This document shows positions 17,893 through 26,786 of a stretch of 64,000 nt of DNA, in pieces. The stretch covers positions 1 through 64,000 of the forward strand of contig JAJTID010000015.1 in the NCBI GenBank assembly GCA_021300155.1. The letters run 5' to 3'. The position numbers were made by a program, and so were the translations under genes. The notes under the pieces are model-generated. The model was not told the origin of the DNA, did not search any database, and worked only from the letters and a program-made list of their open reading frames with translations. Every line of letters begins with the position of its first letter. Positions within the stretch are counted from its first letter, which is position 1. Source of the DNA: Pirellula sp. Its GTDB lineage: Bacteria; Planctomycetota; Planctomycetia; Pirellulales; Pirellulaceae.

Positions 17893-18372
17893 AAGAAACT
17901 CGCAGAAACCCTCAAAACTTGGTTTGGAAAAATTTATCTGGAGGAGTTTAGTTGTCGGGCTAGCCTGCCGGAATCCTAAAAGAAGCAGACTCCCAGAAAA
18001 ATTCTGAAAACGGCCCCTGATTTGCTACCATCGTGGGTCTGGAGGCGAAGAAACGATGAAGTGCATGCGTTTGACTGGATTCCCCCAAACGGTTTCACTG
18101 TAGCGTCGGACCATTGTCCCGAGCGGATGGATTTTGTGAAGAGTTGGTGACGGCCGGGACAATGGTCCCAGCCTACTTCGACTTTTGTCGGCGGTGTTCT
18201 TGCAGTGTTGGTGCGCAGTGGTCGTGGTAACTTCGGATTAATTCTGAGATTTTTTCACCAAATGCCGCACTCATGACGCGTATTGGATACATTAAGTAGT
18301 TACACACATACCGAGCGGACGAGGCGTTCGCTAAACTACTCGATCCAACCATTTCTGGACGTCGGTTGTCGT
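17893..18372. other. Divergent intergenic region
   Basis: 480 bp between the HTH-EIIA gene and the dockerin surface-protein gene. It contains the inverted repeat at 18108-18168. No gene was recognised apart from a possible N-terminal extension of the surface protein from a TTG at 18283. Confidence 0.5.
18108..18168. repeat. Perfect inverted repeat, 14-bp arms
   Basis: GGACCATTGTCCCG (18108-18121) and CGGGACAATGGTCC (18155-18168) are exact reverse complements around a 33-nt loop. Each arm also contains the near-palindrome GGACCATTGTCC. It has no T-tract, so a repeat element or an operator-like site is as likely as a terminator. Confidence 0.7.
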
Positions 18373-21222
18373 ATGCTTTTCAAGAATTCTAGGTCTCGAA
18401 AAAGTCATCAGAAGACGAGCAAACGCTCGACGCGGACCCGTACGCTACAGCTTGATCTGCTCGAAGATCGCAGACTTCTTGCAGGGATCGAATTGTTCGT
18501 TTTCGGAGATGTTGATGGATCACGAAGGGCAAACTCCGAAAATGGAATTGCTGGCCAGGTGGCTTTCATCGATTTGAATCGTGATTCGCGTCACAGTCTC
18601 GGCGAGCCGATCGCAATAACGAACACGGATGGAATTGCTTCCTTTTCGGGAGTGGAACCGGGCGTTTATTCAATACGGCTGCTTGGTTCGAACCGATCCA
18701 TCGAACAAACGACTCCCGTACGGCCGGGATTATTCTCGAACCAATTGGATGTACCTGTTTCGCAGTTTGTCGATTGGTCGAGCAACGGGGATTTGCTTTG
18801 GGGTGTTGATGGAAGCAGGATTTTGGGGATTGATTCGGTCACGGGTTTGCAGGCAGAATCGGTAGAGTTTGATGGTGGAGTGCGCGAAGTTGCTACATGC
18901 AAAACATCGGAGGGAGCCTTATCAGGGTTCGCATTGATCGATAGTGAACAAGGTCTCGCGATAGCTCCATTCGAAACTGGAATGGAAACCGGTTTTGCCA
19001 GCTCGATCCCTCTGAATGGCGTCCATTTGTCGTCTCTCACCAACATAGGTTCCCGCTTTGTCGCTTGGAACAATGTGGATCAAGAAGTCGTGGAGCTAAA
19101 GAGCGATGATGGTGAGGTTTCACTGACTTCGCTAGGATTGCCTACTCACGGGCGATTTATTGGACTGAGACCTGTAGCTGAATCACGAATTGCTGTTCTA
19201 GAAATGGTCGCAAACCGTCAACGTCTCTCCGTTTACGATTTGATGGAGTCCGGGCTCTTGCCAGTTGCTCATCGATTTCTGATCAATACCGTGCGCGATT
19301 GGTCCGTCTCCGCCGATGGAGATTTGATTTATATTGACCAGGGAGCGGGAATCGAAGTCTTCGAGATTGGTTTTGGGGTACAGAATGTTGCATCATTGCC
19401 GGGGGCTCGATGGCCGTTGCTTGAGGATGCCGAACGAGGGATCCTATACACTGGATCACGCGAAAACACGAATGCAATCGATATGTGGGAAATTCAGAAT
19501 TGGAAGAAGAGCAGTTCGACACCAATCGACGTCGATGTAAAGACTGCTGGTCTCTTTCTGTCTCACGATGCGAGCGAACTTCATGCATTAAAGGACAGTA
19601 GACTCGTATCGCGGGAACTGTTGACTGCTGGTGCTGTCGAAGCGGAGATTGGGACAGCCCAGCGTTTAGTCTCGATCGGAATTCGTTCTGTAGGCCAAAA
19701 CACAGCGCCGCAGGTTGAGTTCGGCACGAATCTGATGCTGGATGAGGATACGATTGCATCGCTCGGAAACAATCTGTTGCAATCGATGGCCATTGACCGT
19801 GATAGTGATCCAATTTATTGGGTAGTGGTCTCGCAACCTTTCAAAGGTACGCTCGAATGGTCAGCGGAGGTAGGCGGATTTTACAGCCCAATGGCAAACG
19901 AGAATGGCTCAGATTCTCTGCGGATAGCTGCTTTCGATGGAGCGAGCTGGTCTGCTCCGATTCAAGTCCCGGTTTTCATTGCTCCGGTCAATGATGCGCC
20001 ATCTGATTTACGATTGTCAGCGAACGGTATAGATGAGAACATCGGCCCAGATCATTTGGTAACCACGGTTTTCGTTGTCGACCCAGACCAGTACGACCAA
20101 TATGATGTGACGGTTAGCGATGGGCGATTTCGGTTTATTGAGAACAAATTGGTTCTAGTCGAGGGACTGATCGACTTTGAGGTTGAGCCTTTTATCCCGA
20201 TTTTCATCACTGCAGTAAATCGAAGCGTCCCAACCGATCGCTTCTCGAAGATGGTGACGCTAAATGTGGTTGACAGAAATGATCCTCCGCGTGGATTGAA
20301 TGTCGACGATCTTTCCATTGCGGAAATGAAATCTGGAAATGTTCTCGGTAGATTGCGAGTTGACGATCAGGATTCGGTCTATGACTATGATTGGACGGTC
20401 GACGACCCGCGTTTCGAAGTTGTCGATGGGAAATTGATTCTAAAGGATGGGTATCAGCTCGATTACGAGATTGAGTCCTTTGTTTCCCTTTCCATGCGAG
20501 CGACCGATCGAAATTCTGGATGGACGGTAGAGCAAACGGTTTCTGTTTCGGTAATTGATCAAAATGATGCGCCGGTCGGGATTCTAGCTGCAGCGGGCTA
20601 CGATGTACCTGAAGATACACCGGGAATCGTCGCCGGTTTCGTGTACGTTGACGATCCTGACTATGGTGAAGAGTACATCATTTCCGTGAGTGATTCTCGC
20701 TTCGAAGTCGTCGACAATGCCCTCAAATTGATCGATGGAACCAGCTTAGCATGGGAGGAGCCTGGCTATGTCGATGTGACGCTGACTGCTGTATCCTTGC
20801 GCAACGGAACTGTCCTCACGAAATCGACACGGATTCACATTGTCAAGGACGCGACACCGTACCACAACGATCAAGATCCGGCAGATGTAGATGGCAATGG
20901 AATGATTACGCCAATCGATGCACTGGTCATTGTAAACTACATCAACAACCACGGGCCTGGAGTAATCAAGCCTGAAGGCGAGGGGCCGGTTCCCAATTTG
21001 GACGTTGATGGTGATGGAATGGTCACACCCATAGACATTTTGATCATTATCAACATCATCAATGGAAACAGTAACTCGCAGGATTACATCACGGTCGATC
21101 CTGACAAGGATGTTCCAGAGAAAGGCGAAAGCGAACCTTCGGAGCAGGTCGAGCTAGAACCCGCGATCGCCACGCTAGGAACGGCAACCGATATAGAAGA
21201 GCCACGACGCCGTCGACGTTAG
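18373..21222 (+). CDS. Surface/secreted protein with LEDRRLLA motif, cadherin-like repeats and dockerin
   Basis: 949 residues from the ATG at 18373; a TTG start at 18283 adds 30 residues. The basic N-terminus leads to LQLDLLEDRRLLAG, the motif seen at the start of many large planctomycete surface proteins. A SdrD/Cna-like segment (VFGDVDGSRRANSENGIAGQ) follows, then a propeller-like region. Four cadherin-like repeats follow (NDAPSDLRLS..., NDPPRGLNVD..., NDAPVGILAA...), each with VDDPDY or VDPDQY calcium-type motifs. Near residues 838-900 two type I dockerin calcium loops occur (DVDGNGMITPIDALVIVNYI and LDVDGDGMVTPIDILIIINI). It ends with an acidic tail and RRRRR. Confidence 0.85.
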   Translation: MLFKNSRSRKSHQKTSKRSTRTRTLQLDLLEDRRLLAGIELFVFGDVDGSRRANSENGIAGQVAFIDLNRDSRHSLGEPIAITNTDGIASFSGVEPGVYSIRLLGSNRSIEQTTPVRPGLFSNQLDVPVSQFVDWSSNGDLLWGVDGSRILGIDSVTGLQAESVEFDGGVREVATCKTSEGALSGFALIDSEQGLAIAPFETGMETGFASSIPLNGVHLSSLTNIGSRFVAWNNVDQEVVELKSDDGEVSLTSLGLPTHGRFIGLRPVAESRIAVLEMVANRQRLSVYDLMESGLLPVAHRFLINTVRDWSVSADGDLIYIDQGAGIEVFEIGFGVQNVASLPGARWPLLEDAERGILYTGSRENTNAIDMWEIQNWKKSSSTPIDVDVKTAGLFLSHDASELHALKDSRLVSRELLTAGAVEAEIGTAQRLVSIGIRSVGQNTAPQVEFGTNLMLDEDTIASLGNNLLQSMAIDRDSDPIYWVVVSQPFKGTLEWSAEVGGFYSPMANENGSDSLRIAAFDGASWSAPIQVPVFIAPVNDAPSDLRLSANGIDENIGPDHLVTTVFVVDPDQYDQYDVTVSDGRFRFIENKLVLVEGLIDFEVEPFIPIFITAVNRSVPTDRFSKMVTLNVVDRNDPPRGLNVDDLSIAEMKSGNVLGRLRVDDQDSVYDYDWTVDDPRFEVVDGKLILKDGYQLDYEIESFVSLSMRATDRNSGWTVEQTVSVSVIDQNDAPVGILAAAGYDVPEDTPGIVAGFVYVDDPDYGEEYIISVSDSRFEVVDNALKLIDGTSLAWEEPGYVDVTLTAVSLRNGTVLTKSTRIHIVKDATPYHNDQDPADVDGNGMITPIDALVIVNYINNHGPGVIKPEGEGPVPNLDVDGDGMVTPIDILIIINIINGNSNSQDYITVDPDKDVPEKGESEPSEQVELEPAIATLGTATDIEEPRRRRR

Positions 21223-21255
21223 TGGACATGAACCCCTGAAATTCGATCTTCCATT

Positions 21256-21462
21256 GCATGAACGAACGAGCTCCTCGCGATCCAAAGCTCTAATCCATTG
21301 TTCATATTGCTCTGCGAGCTGAGCAGCCACCTCTGGAGCTGGCTCATTCGCGATGATATGCTCGATTTCTGTTGGACCGTCAAAGGTGTCGTTCATTTGA
21401 GAAATCTGACGAAACTTTCCTCCTCGTTTCAGTGGGTTCCGATCATGTCGGATCCTGGGCAT
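21256..21462 (-). pseudogene. Fragment of a planctomycete ECF sigma factor
   Basis: The segment reads NPLKRGGKF...MNDTFDGPTEIEHIIANEPAPEVAAQ and then YEQWIRALDREELVRSC. This matches the linker between sigma regions 2 and 4 of planctomycete ECF factors (KRGGG..., EPTPEFAA, LLDLLGDDELR). The following region 4 is absent: similarity stops near 21256. Region 2 is also missing upstream, so only an internal piece survives. Confidence 0.6.
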
Positions 21463-21532
21463 AAAGTTCGGTCGATCCGGTTCTACCGTGGGTAGAGGTC
21501 TAGACCGCCACAGTAAAAGAAGATCGGTTTGA

Positions 21533-21648
21533 TTCCAAAGATCTCGAAGAGTTTCTTTTTGACACCATGCTTTGCCTGTTTCAAGTGTATGGTCATAGAT
21601 CTCGTTGAATCTCGCCTTCGAAATATTTCGGCAATCGTCATCATGCCC
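21533..21648 (-). pseudogene. Remnant of an ISL3-like transposase
   Basis: The minus strand reads RNISKARFNEIYDHTLETGK followed by AWCQKETLRDLWNQ. This resembles the DDE-domain region of ISL3-family transposases (FDELY...TGRAWAIKESLRDLW). Nothing else of the element and no terminal repeats were found. The same frame runs on openly into the sigma-factor fragment, probably by chance. Confidence 0.45.
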
Positions 21649-21719
21649 TACAGTGTTTCGTGGCTAATCAATAAATGATTTTGATGTGCCGAACTGCATG
21701 GCGTTTCGTTTTCCGAGAT

Positions 21720-22076
21720 CTACGGCTCCAAACCGACATTTTTCTTTCGTAAGAACATTCTGTGCGCATGGAGTTTGTTTTCGTCGAGCCTCTTGGCCAA
21801 CTCACCAATTCCATGCTTCTGAACGAGGTCGTACTCTTCGCGGAACAAAGGAACTGCTTTGTAGATCACGATCTGCTTCTCCTCGGATACATAAATCGGA
21901 TCTTGCTCCGATACCAGAAGCATCCAGACGCTAAGCTCCGTGTTCGACACAAAGGGCTTCGGGGGCCATTCATTGGGATAGAAGAATAGCTTTCCGATCG
22001 GCTCGCCGGAAAGATGCGGATGCAAGGCTAGACGACGCAACCAAGTGACGTGCAGGCACAAAAATAGGACATGCAC
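21720..22076 (-). pseudogene. SUFU-domain-like fragment
   Basis: 118 codons. The part LHPHLSGEPIGKLFFYPNEW...LLVSEQDPIYVSEEK, followed by VIYKAVPLFREEYDLVQKHG and IGELAKRLDENKL, resembles the C-terminal half of bacterial Suppressor-of-fused-domain proteins, often immunity or unknown proteins. The N-terminal half of the domain is not present and the apparent start is in a poorly matching sequence. It could instead be a short intact hypothetical gene. Confidence 0.45.
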
Positions 22077-22366
22077 AGCATGTTGTGTTTTCTAATCTTT
22101 GCTGATGCTGCTGTTTTTGCCTTAACAGGATCAAATTCCAGGACGGTTAGGGCTTGCCCCTACTGTCCGCAGCTTTGACGTTCTAGTCTTGTCTCTCTGT
22201 ATTCCTTGTCTTGCCAACTAGAAGGCCTTAGAAGTTGTGGAGGCTTTGTAGGAACACCCGTCACCGTGTCGCAAGCACATTTAGAGACAAACGCCTGCTG
22301 GCTCTTTGGTCGATCTTTATTTGCTGGGCTGACAAGCTCGATGGCGGCAACCAGTTCTCGCCCTCG

Positions 22367-22547
22367 CTATGGATCAAATATCAGTACTTCGTATTCGTAG
22401 TTCTCTGTTGGATCAAGGTCTAGAGTAAGAGTCGGTTCCGGCAGTGTCCAGGTCGCAGTGACGGCCCCTAAGTCCGATGCATTCGATCCGAACTCAGTAG
22501 TGGCATAGGTATCTCCTTCAACTATGGCCTGTAATTGCTTCTCTTCT
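22367..22547 (-). pseudogene. C-terminal fragment of an unrecognised protein
   Basis: An open frame without a start codon reads QLQAIVEGDTYATTEFGSNA, continues through WTLPEPTLTLDLDPTENYEY and ends EVLIFDP with TAG at 22367. The amino-acid composition looks protein-like. It follows the stop of the SulP gene directly. No family was recognised. Confidence 0.3.
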
Positions 22548-24371
22548 CTAGATCATATAAGACCAATCGTTGCGTTCTTCTTTGGCGATCTCTCGGTTGG
22601 GACAGTGTTGGCAGCGAGATAATCCGATCGTCGCATAGGCTTTTTTCATGGCTGTAAATGTACTAGCCCAGACTTCGGTCTCTTCGCGAAAGATGTTTTC
22701 TGCCCCGACGACTTGATCGAGTCCGACGTTCTGCATCGTTCTCGCCATCGACGCGTGAACTCCGGAAAACATTACGGTGACAGAACGATCTTTCATGCGG
22801 CGCACGAACGCTTCCATCACATGAATGCAAACCGCATCCGGATTATTCGCCCGTCGCATCCGGAGCACGATGAGCTTCAAACTATCGGGCAAAGTCTCCT
22901 CGAACTCTTTCAATTGGCGTTCCAACTCTGGAGCACAGCCAAAGAACAATTCCCCTTCGATGTTAAGGATTCGAATGTAAGAGCATCGTAAATCAGACGG
23001 TATCGCTTCTCGAATAACTCGCTCATTAGTAATCGTTAGCTCGTTTACTTTGATCTTGGCAGCCCGAGGAACATAAAACGCAAACGAAAGTAACACCCCG
23101 ACGAGGATGCAAAACTCAATCGAAATAAAGACAGCTGAAAAAGCGGTCGCAAGTAGAATCGACGCGTCATACCGTGTCGCATTGAAGTGATAAGCCACTT
23201 GCTTTGGATCGACCATTCGAAACGCGGTCAAAATCAAAATGCCCGCCAAAGAAGCGCGAGGAACATACTGAGCCAATGGAGCAAACAAGAGAATCGTGGC
23301 CGTCACCCCAACGGCACTGATGACGCCAGACCACTGGGTAGCAGCACCGGTCACGTGATTGATATACGATCGAGTCAGCGAGCCTGAACCTGGGAAGCAT
23401 TGAAAGAAACTCCCTGCCATGTTCGCGACTCCTTCGCTAAGGCATTGTTGATTCATATCCAGCTTCTGACCTGTCTTGCCAGCGATCGACTTCGCCATGG
23501 CCATCGCTTCGAGAAGACCCAAGAATGCGATAGCCAACGCACTGTTGGAAAGCAATCGAATCAGACCCCAATCGATCGTCGGCATTTCAAAGCTTGGCAA
23601 CTCGCGCGGCACTTGCCCCAGCAATCGTATGCCTGACACCTTCGCTGGATCCAACATCGCTAATACGGCTCCAGCAGAAGCCAACGCTATCAATAGTTCA
23701 GGCAAACCTAATCGAAACTTTCGGTTGAGATACCGAGCGAGAAGTGCAATGGCGATGGTGAGCGCAGCGATACCAAATGTTGGCCAATGAAGCGTCCCCC
23801 CCTCGGTCATGGTGCGATAAAATTTGAAGAGAAAGTGATCGTGTACATCCCCCACAGCTTTCAATCCCATGACCGATTTGAGTTGATCCAGCAACAACAA
23901 AATCGAGGCACCGATCGTGAATCCGATGATCACGGAGTGCGATATGAATCGCGACAGGTCGCCAAATCGAAACAAGGCAATCCCCGCCTGAATCGCGCCG
24001 ATGAACAATGCCATCATGATGGCGGATTGTTGCCATTGAAGCTGCTTGTCCGGCGACAGTGCTTCAAAGTCGCCGAACGCCATCGTCAATGCACTCAACA
24101 TGGCAATCGAAATGGCGTTGGTAGGGCCATTTATCAATTGTTTGGAGGAATCCAAGAGAGCCCCCACGGCGGTCATCACGATCGCTGTGAACAAGCCCAT
24201 CTGCGGTGGCATATGAAAAATCAACGCATACGCCATTGCTTGTGGGACAGCCACAGCAGCAACGGTGAATCCAGCGAGTGCATCGCGCCGAAAACAGGCA
24301 AAATTGTAAGTTCGTAAGGAGTCGATCGCTGGTACGTAGCGATACAAGGCATCCGCCAGTTTGGAAGACAT
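22548..24371 (-). CDS. SulP-family anion transporter with STAS domain
   Basis: 607 residues. It has the SulP/SLC26 architecture: an N-terminal cytosolic stretch, about 10-14 membrane segments with VAAVAVPQAMAYALIFHMPP and a conserved PTNAISIAML segment, FQCFPGSGSLTRSYINHVTG later, and a cytosolic STAS domain (about residues 450-575). A CQHCPNRE tail follows. The family moves sulfate, bicarbonate or other anions across the inner membrane. The neighbouring sulfatase gene, 145 bp upstream on the same strand, favours sulfate, but this is inference. Confidence 0.9.
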   Translation of the reverse strand: MSSKLADALYRYVPAIDSLRTYNFACFRRDALAGFTVAAVAVPQAMAYALIFHMPPQMGLFTAIVMTAVGALLDSSKQLINGPTNAISIAMLSALTMAFGDFEALSPDKQLQWQQSAIMMALFIGAIQAGIALFRFGDLSRFISHSVIIGFTIGASILLLLDQLKSVMGLKAVGDVHDHFLFKFYRTMTEGGTLHWPTFGIAALTIAIALLARYLNRKFRLGLPELLIALASAGAVLAMLDPAKVSGIRLLGQVPRELPSFEMPTIDWGLIRLLSNSALAIAFLGLLEAMAMAKSIAGKTGQKLDMNQQCLSEGVANMAGSFFQCFPGSGSLTRSYINHVTGAATQWSGVISAVGVTATILLFAPLAQYVPRASLAGILILTAFRMVDPKQVAYHFNATRYDASILLATAFSAVFISIEFCILVGVLLSFAFYVPRAAKIKVNELTITNERVIREAIPSDLRCSYIRILNIEGELFFGCAPELERQLKEFEETLPDSLKLIVLRMRRANNPDAVCIHVMEAFVRRMKDRSVTVMFSGVHASMARTMQNVGLDQVVGAENIFREETEVWASTFTAMKKAYATIGLSRCQHCPNREIAKEERNDWSYMI

Positions 24372-24516
24372 GAATTCATTCGACGCGGGGATTTGCTTCC
24401 TGCCATCCTGAGGATGACATCATCACGGGCAGGTTTTCGAATCGTCTAGTGTACCACAAAAATCGCTTCCCCAAAGCTTGTTCCACCTAGCGAGAAAATA
24501 GCGATGAGTCACTTTC

Positions 24517-25887
24517 CTATTCTCCCGAGCCTGCGTTGCGTTGGCTTGGTTTCTGCCAACACGTCTCGCCACCGCGCTGGATGTAGGTGCGAAGAGCTGC
24601 TGACAACTCGTTGAAGACCTTTTTGTTCGTGGCGGCAACGTTTTGACGCTCCTGCGGGTCATTCTTCAAATCGTAAAGTTCTAATGGACTATAAGGGTCA
24701 TTTTGTAGAAGTTTCCAGTCGCCACGGATGATAGCTTCATAAGTCTTACCACCGTATGCCGGACCTCCTTCGCGACGAACGAAGTAAAGATCGCGCGGCG
24801 TATTGACCGTTTTGCCACTGAACAATGGGACGAGACTCACTGCATCAAGGTCGGCAGCGGGTTTCACTCCAGCCAGTTCAAGAAATGTTGGGAATAGATC
24901 GAAGTTCAAGCCCGCATAATCACACTTGGAGCCGGGTATAATAAATCCCGGCCAGCGGACCATGAATGGCACTCGCAATCCACCGTCGTAATGACTCTGC
25001 TTGCCATCTCGCCATGGATCATTGTTCTGACCATGAGGTAACGAGCCACCGTTATCCGCAGTGAATACGACTAGAGTATTTCGGTCAAGTCCGGTTTGCT
25101 TCAACTCCGCAAGAACCATTCCAATCCGGTCATCCAGATGCTCAACGAATGCTACGTTTTTTGCTCGCTTCTCCGCCAAATGTGGCGATCGTTTTTGCAC
25201 AGATTTCAGCCACTCGTGCGGTGGCTCGATCGGGAAGTGTGGCGCATTGTATGCAAGATACAAGAAGAATGGTTCATCGGGCTTCGTGGCGCGATCACGT
25301 AGGTAATTTATCGTCCATTCAGAAAACAAATCCGTAGCATGGCCTCTCGGCTGGATAACCTCCGCATTGCGGCGCATGTAGTTATTACCATGTCGCAAAT
25401 GCGACGTATAGCTGTCCATCATGTCGCCAAGAAACCCGTGAAAGAAATCGAAGCCGCGTTCGTTCGGGGTATTTGGCGATTCCAGTCCAAGATGCCACTT
25501 GCCAACGATCGCCGTATGATAGCCCACCTTTTTGAGTTCATCGGCTAACGTCGATACGTTCGGATCGAAGAAACCCCACGAATCCTCGGGTTTGGTACGG
25601 ATCACTCCAGGTACGCCAACTCGATCTGCATAACGTCCCGTGAGCAATGCCGCTCGCGAAGGTGAGCATACCGTGCAGTTGGCTCGCATCGACGTAAACA
25701 GCATTCCCTCGGCCCCGATTCGGTCAATGTTCGGCGTGCGAACATCCGACGAATGATAAGCTGAAACATCGCCATAGCCGTGATCATCCGTAAAGATCAA
25801 TAAGATGTTTGGCCTCTCCGCAGGCTCGGCGACCCGTACGAAAAGGGAGCTCGCGATGACAACTAGAAAAGATACGTAAGTCTTCAT
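24517..25887 (-). CDS. Sulfatase (arylsulfatase A type), exported
   Basis: 456 residues with a signal peptide (about 1-23, cleavage near AEPAERP). Metal ligands D34-D35 lie in LLIFTDDHGYGDV. The formylglycine signature C74-S-P-S-R lies in NCTVCSPSRAALLTGRYADR, and the late VVFTADNGGSLPHGQN provides the second metal-site Asp-Asn. It hydrolyses a sulfate ester, probably on an algal or other polysaccharide. It follows the esterase gene by 9 bp, indicating one operon. Formylglycine formation needs a maturation enzyme not present in this window. Confidence 0.92.
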   Translation of the reverse strand: MKTYVSFLVVIASSLFVRVAEPAERPNILLIFTDDHGYGDVSAYHSSDVRTPNIDRIGAEGMLFTSMRANCTVCSPSRAALLTGRYADRVGVPGVIRTKPEDSWGFFDPNVSTLADELKKVGYHTAIVGKWHLGLESPNTPNERGFDFFHGFLGDMMDSYTSHLRHGNNYMRRNAEVIQPRGHATDLFSEWTINYLRDRATKPDEPFFLYLAYNAPHFPIEPPHEWLKSVQKRSPHLAEKRAKNVAFVEHLDDRIGMVLAELKQTGLDRNTLVVFTADNGGSLPHGQNNDPWRDGKQSHYDGGLRVPFMVRWPGFIIPGSKCDYAGLNFDLFPTFLELAGVKPAADLDAVSLVPLFSGKTVNTPRDLYFVRREGGPAYGGKTYEAIIRGDWKLLQNDPYSPLELYDLKNDPQERQNVAATNKKVFNELSAALRTYIQRGGETCWQKPSQRNAGSGE

Positions 25888-25896
25888 TCAATGAAC

Positions 25897-26757
25897 CTAT
25901 CTTGAACTAGTACTATCGATCTTAAGCTCGGCTTCTAGGAATGCAAATGCCTTCTCCAACGCGACGGTATCTCTTGCTGCCTCCATATGACCAGCACCCT
26001 CAATCGTATGCATTTCTGTCTTTACGCCGCTCGACTTTAACGCATCAAAGCACGATTGGGACCACGCCATCGGAACAACCTTGTCCACAGTACCATTGAA
26101 GAAGAAAACAGGCGCATCCTCTTTGTCCACGAATGCGGTCGCAGATGCATCTCGGAACAAATCTGGGCAACTCTTTAGATCACCACCCATCCAATACTCG
26201 GCCCACTTGCCATTGTCTGGGAAAGAACGAAAGTCCGTTGGCGCCCCGCCAGCAGCCGCTGCTTTGATTCGCGTATCCATATTGCCGTTTTTCTCATTTG
26301 GCTTTTCGCCAGTCGTAGCCAACAAGCAGACCAAATGTCCTCCAGCCGAATAGCCAATCGCTCCCAACCGTTCGGTATCGACTTTGTACTCGGTTGCGTT
26401 GGCTCGAATCCATTTGACTGCTTCGCGGCAATCCTCGATCTGAGCAGGGAATTTGTGTTCAGGTGCTAATCGATAATCGATGGCGAAGCAAACCATTCCT
26501 CTCATTGCCAACTCCTTTGCATAGGTTCGCAGTTGTTGTCGATTCCCCGAACGCCAAGCGCCACCATGAACGACCAAAACCGCAGGAAGATCCCCTTCGC
26601 GTTTCGGTACGAATGCATCCAACAATAACTCGCGGTCGCCTGCTTTCGAGTAAACGATCTTTTCTCGTATCTCAACGTCGGCGTCTTTCGAATCTGCCCA
26701 AAGAGCGGATAAGCCAAGAACAATGGGTGTGAACAGCAGCATCGATCGATCTTTCAT
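25897..26757 (-). CDS. Alpha/beta hydrolase, esterase-like, exported
   Basis: 286 residues with an N-terminal hydrophobic segment. It has the oxyanion-hole motif VVHGGAWRSGNRQ, the nucleophile elbow GYSAGGHL, an acid in FNGTVDKVVPM and the His in IEGAGHMEAA. This is the BD-FAE/hormone-sensitive-lipase-like group, which contains feruloyl and acetyl esterases. Deacetylation of a polysaccharide is plausible given the sulfatase 9 bp downstream. The upstream neighbour, 29 bp away, is the SNF2 gene. Confidence 0.85.
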   Translation of the reverse strand: MKDRSMLLFTPIVLGLSALWADSKDADVEIREKIVYSKAGDRELLLDAFVPKREGDLPAVLVVHGGAWRSGNRQQLRTYAKELAMRGMVCFAIDYRLAPEHKFPAQIEDCREAVKWIRANATEYKVDTERLGAIGYSAGGHLVCLLATTGEKPNEKNGNMDTRIKAAAAGGAPTDFRSFPDNGKWAEYWMGGDLKSCPDLFRDASATAFVDKEDAPVFFFNGTVDKVVPMAWSQSCFDALKSSGVKTEMHTIEGAGHMEAARDTVALEKAFAFLEAELKIDSTSSR

Positions 26758-26786
26758 ACAAGTGAACGGATTGTGCCAGGAACCGC

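Larger units (their letters stand above)
21223..22547. other. Gene-remnant region
   Basis: About 1.3 kb without an intact gene. Pieces of four different coding sequences were recognised on the minus strand and are listed separately: ECF sigma factor, ISL3-like transposase, SUFU-like and an unknown C-terminus. The stretches between them hold nothing recognised. Confidence 0.7.

Noticed and set aside
17893..18107. Possible small RNA or gene between the HTH-EIIA gene and the inverted repeat
   Set aside because: No open frame with a plausible start, conserved motif or terminator-like T-tract was found.
21175..21255. Extension of the sigma-factor fragment into the dockerin gene
   Set aside because: Similarity ends near 21256. 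The rest is an antisense frame of the surface-protein gene and spacer.
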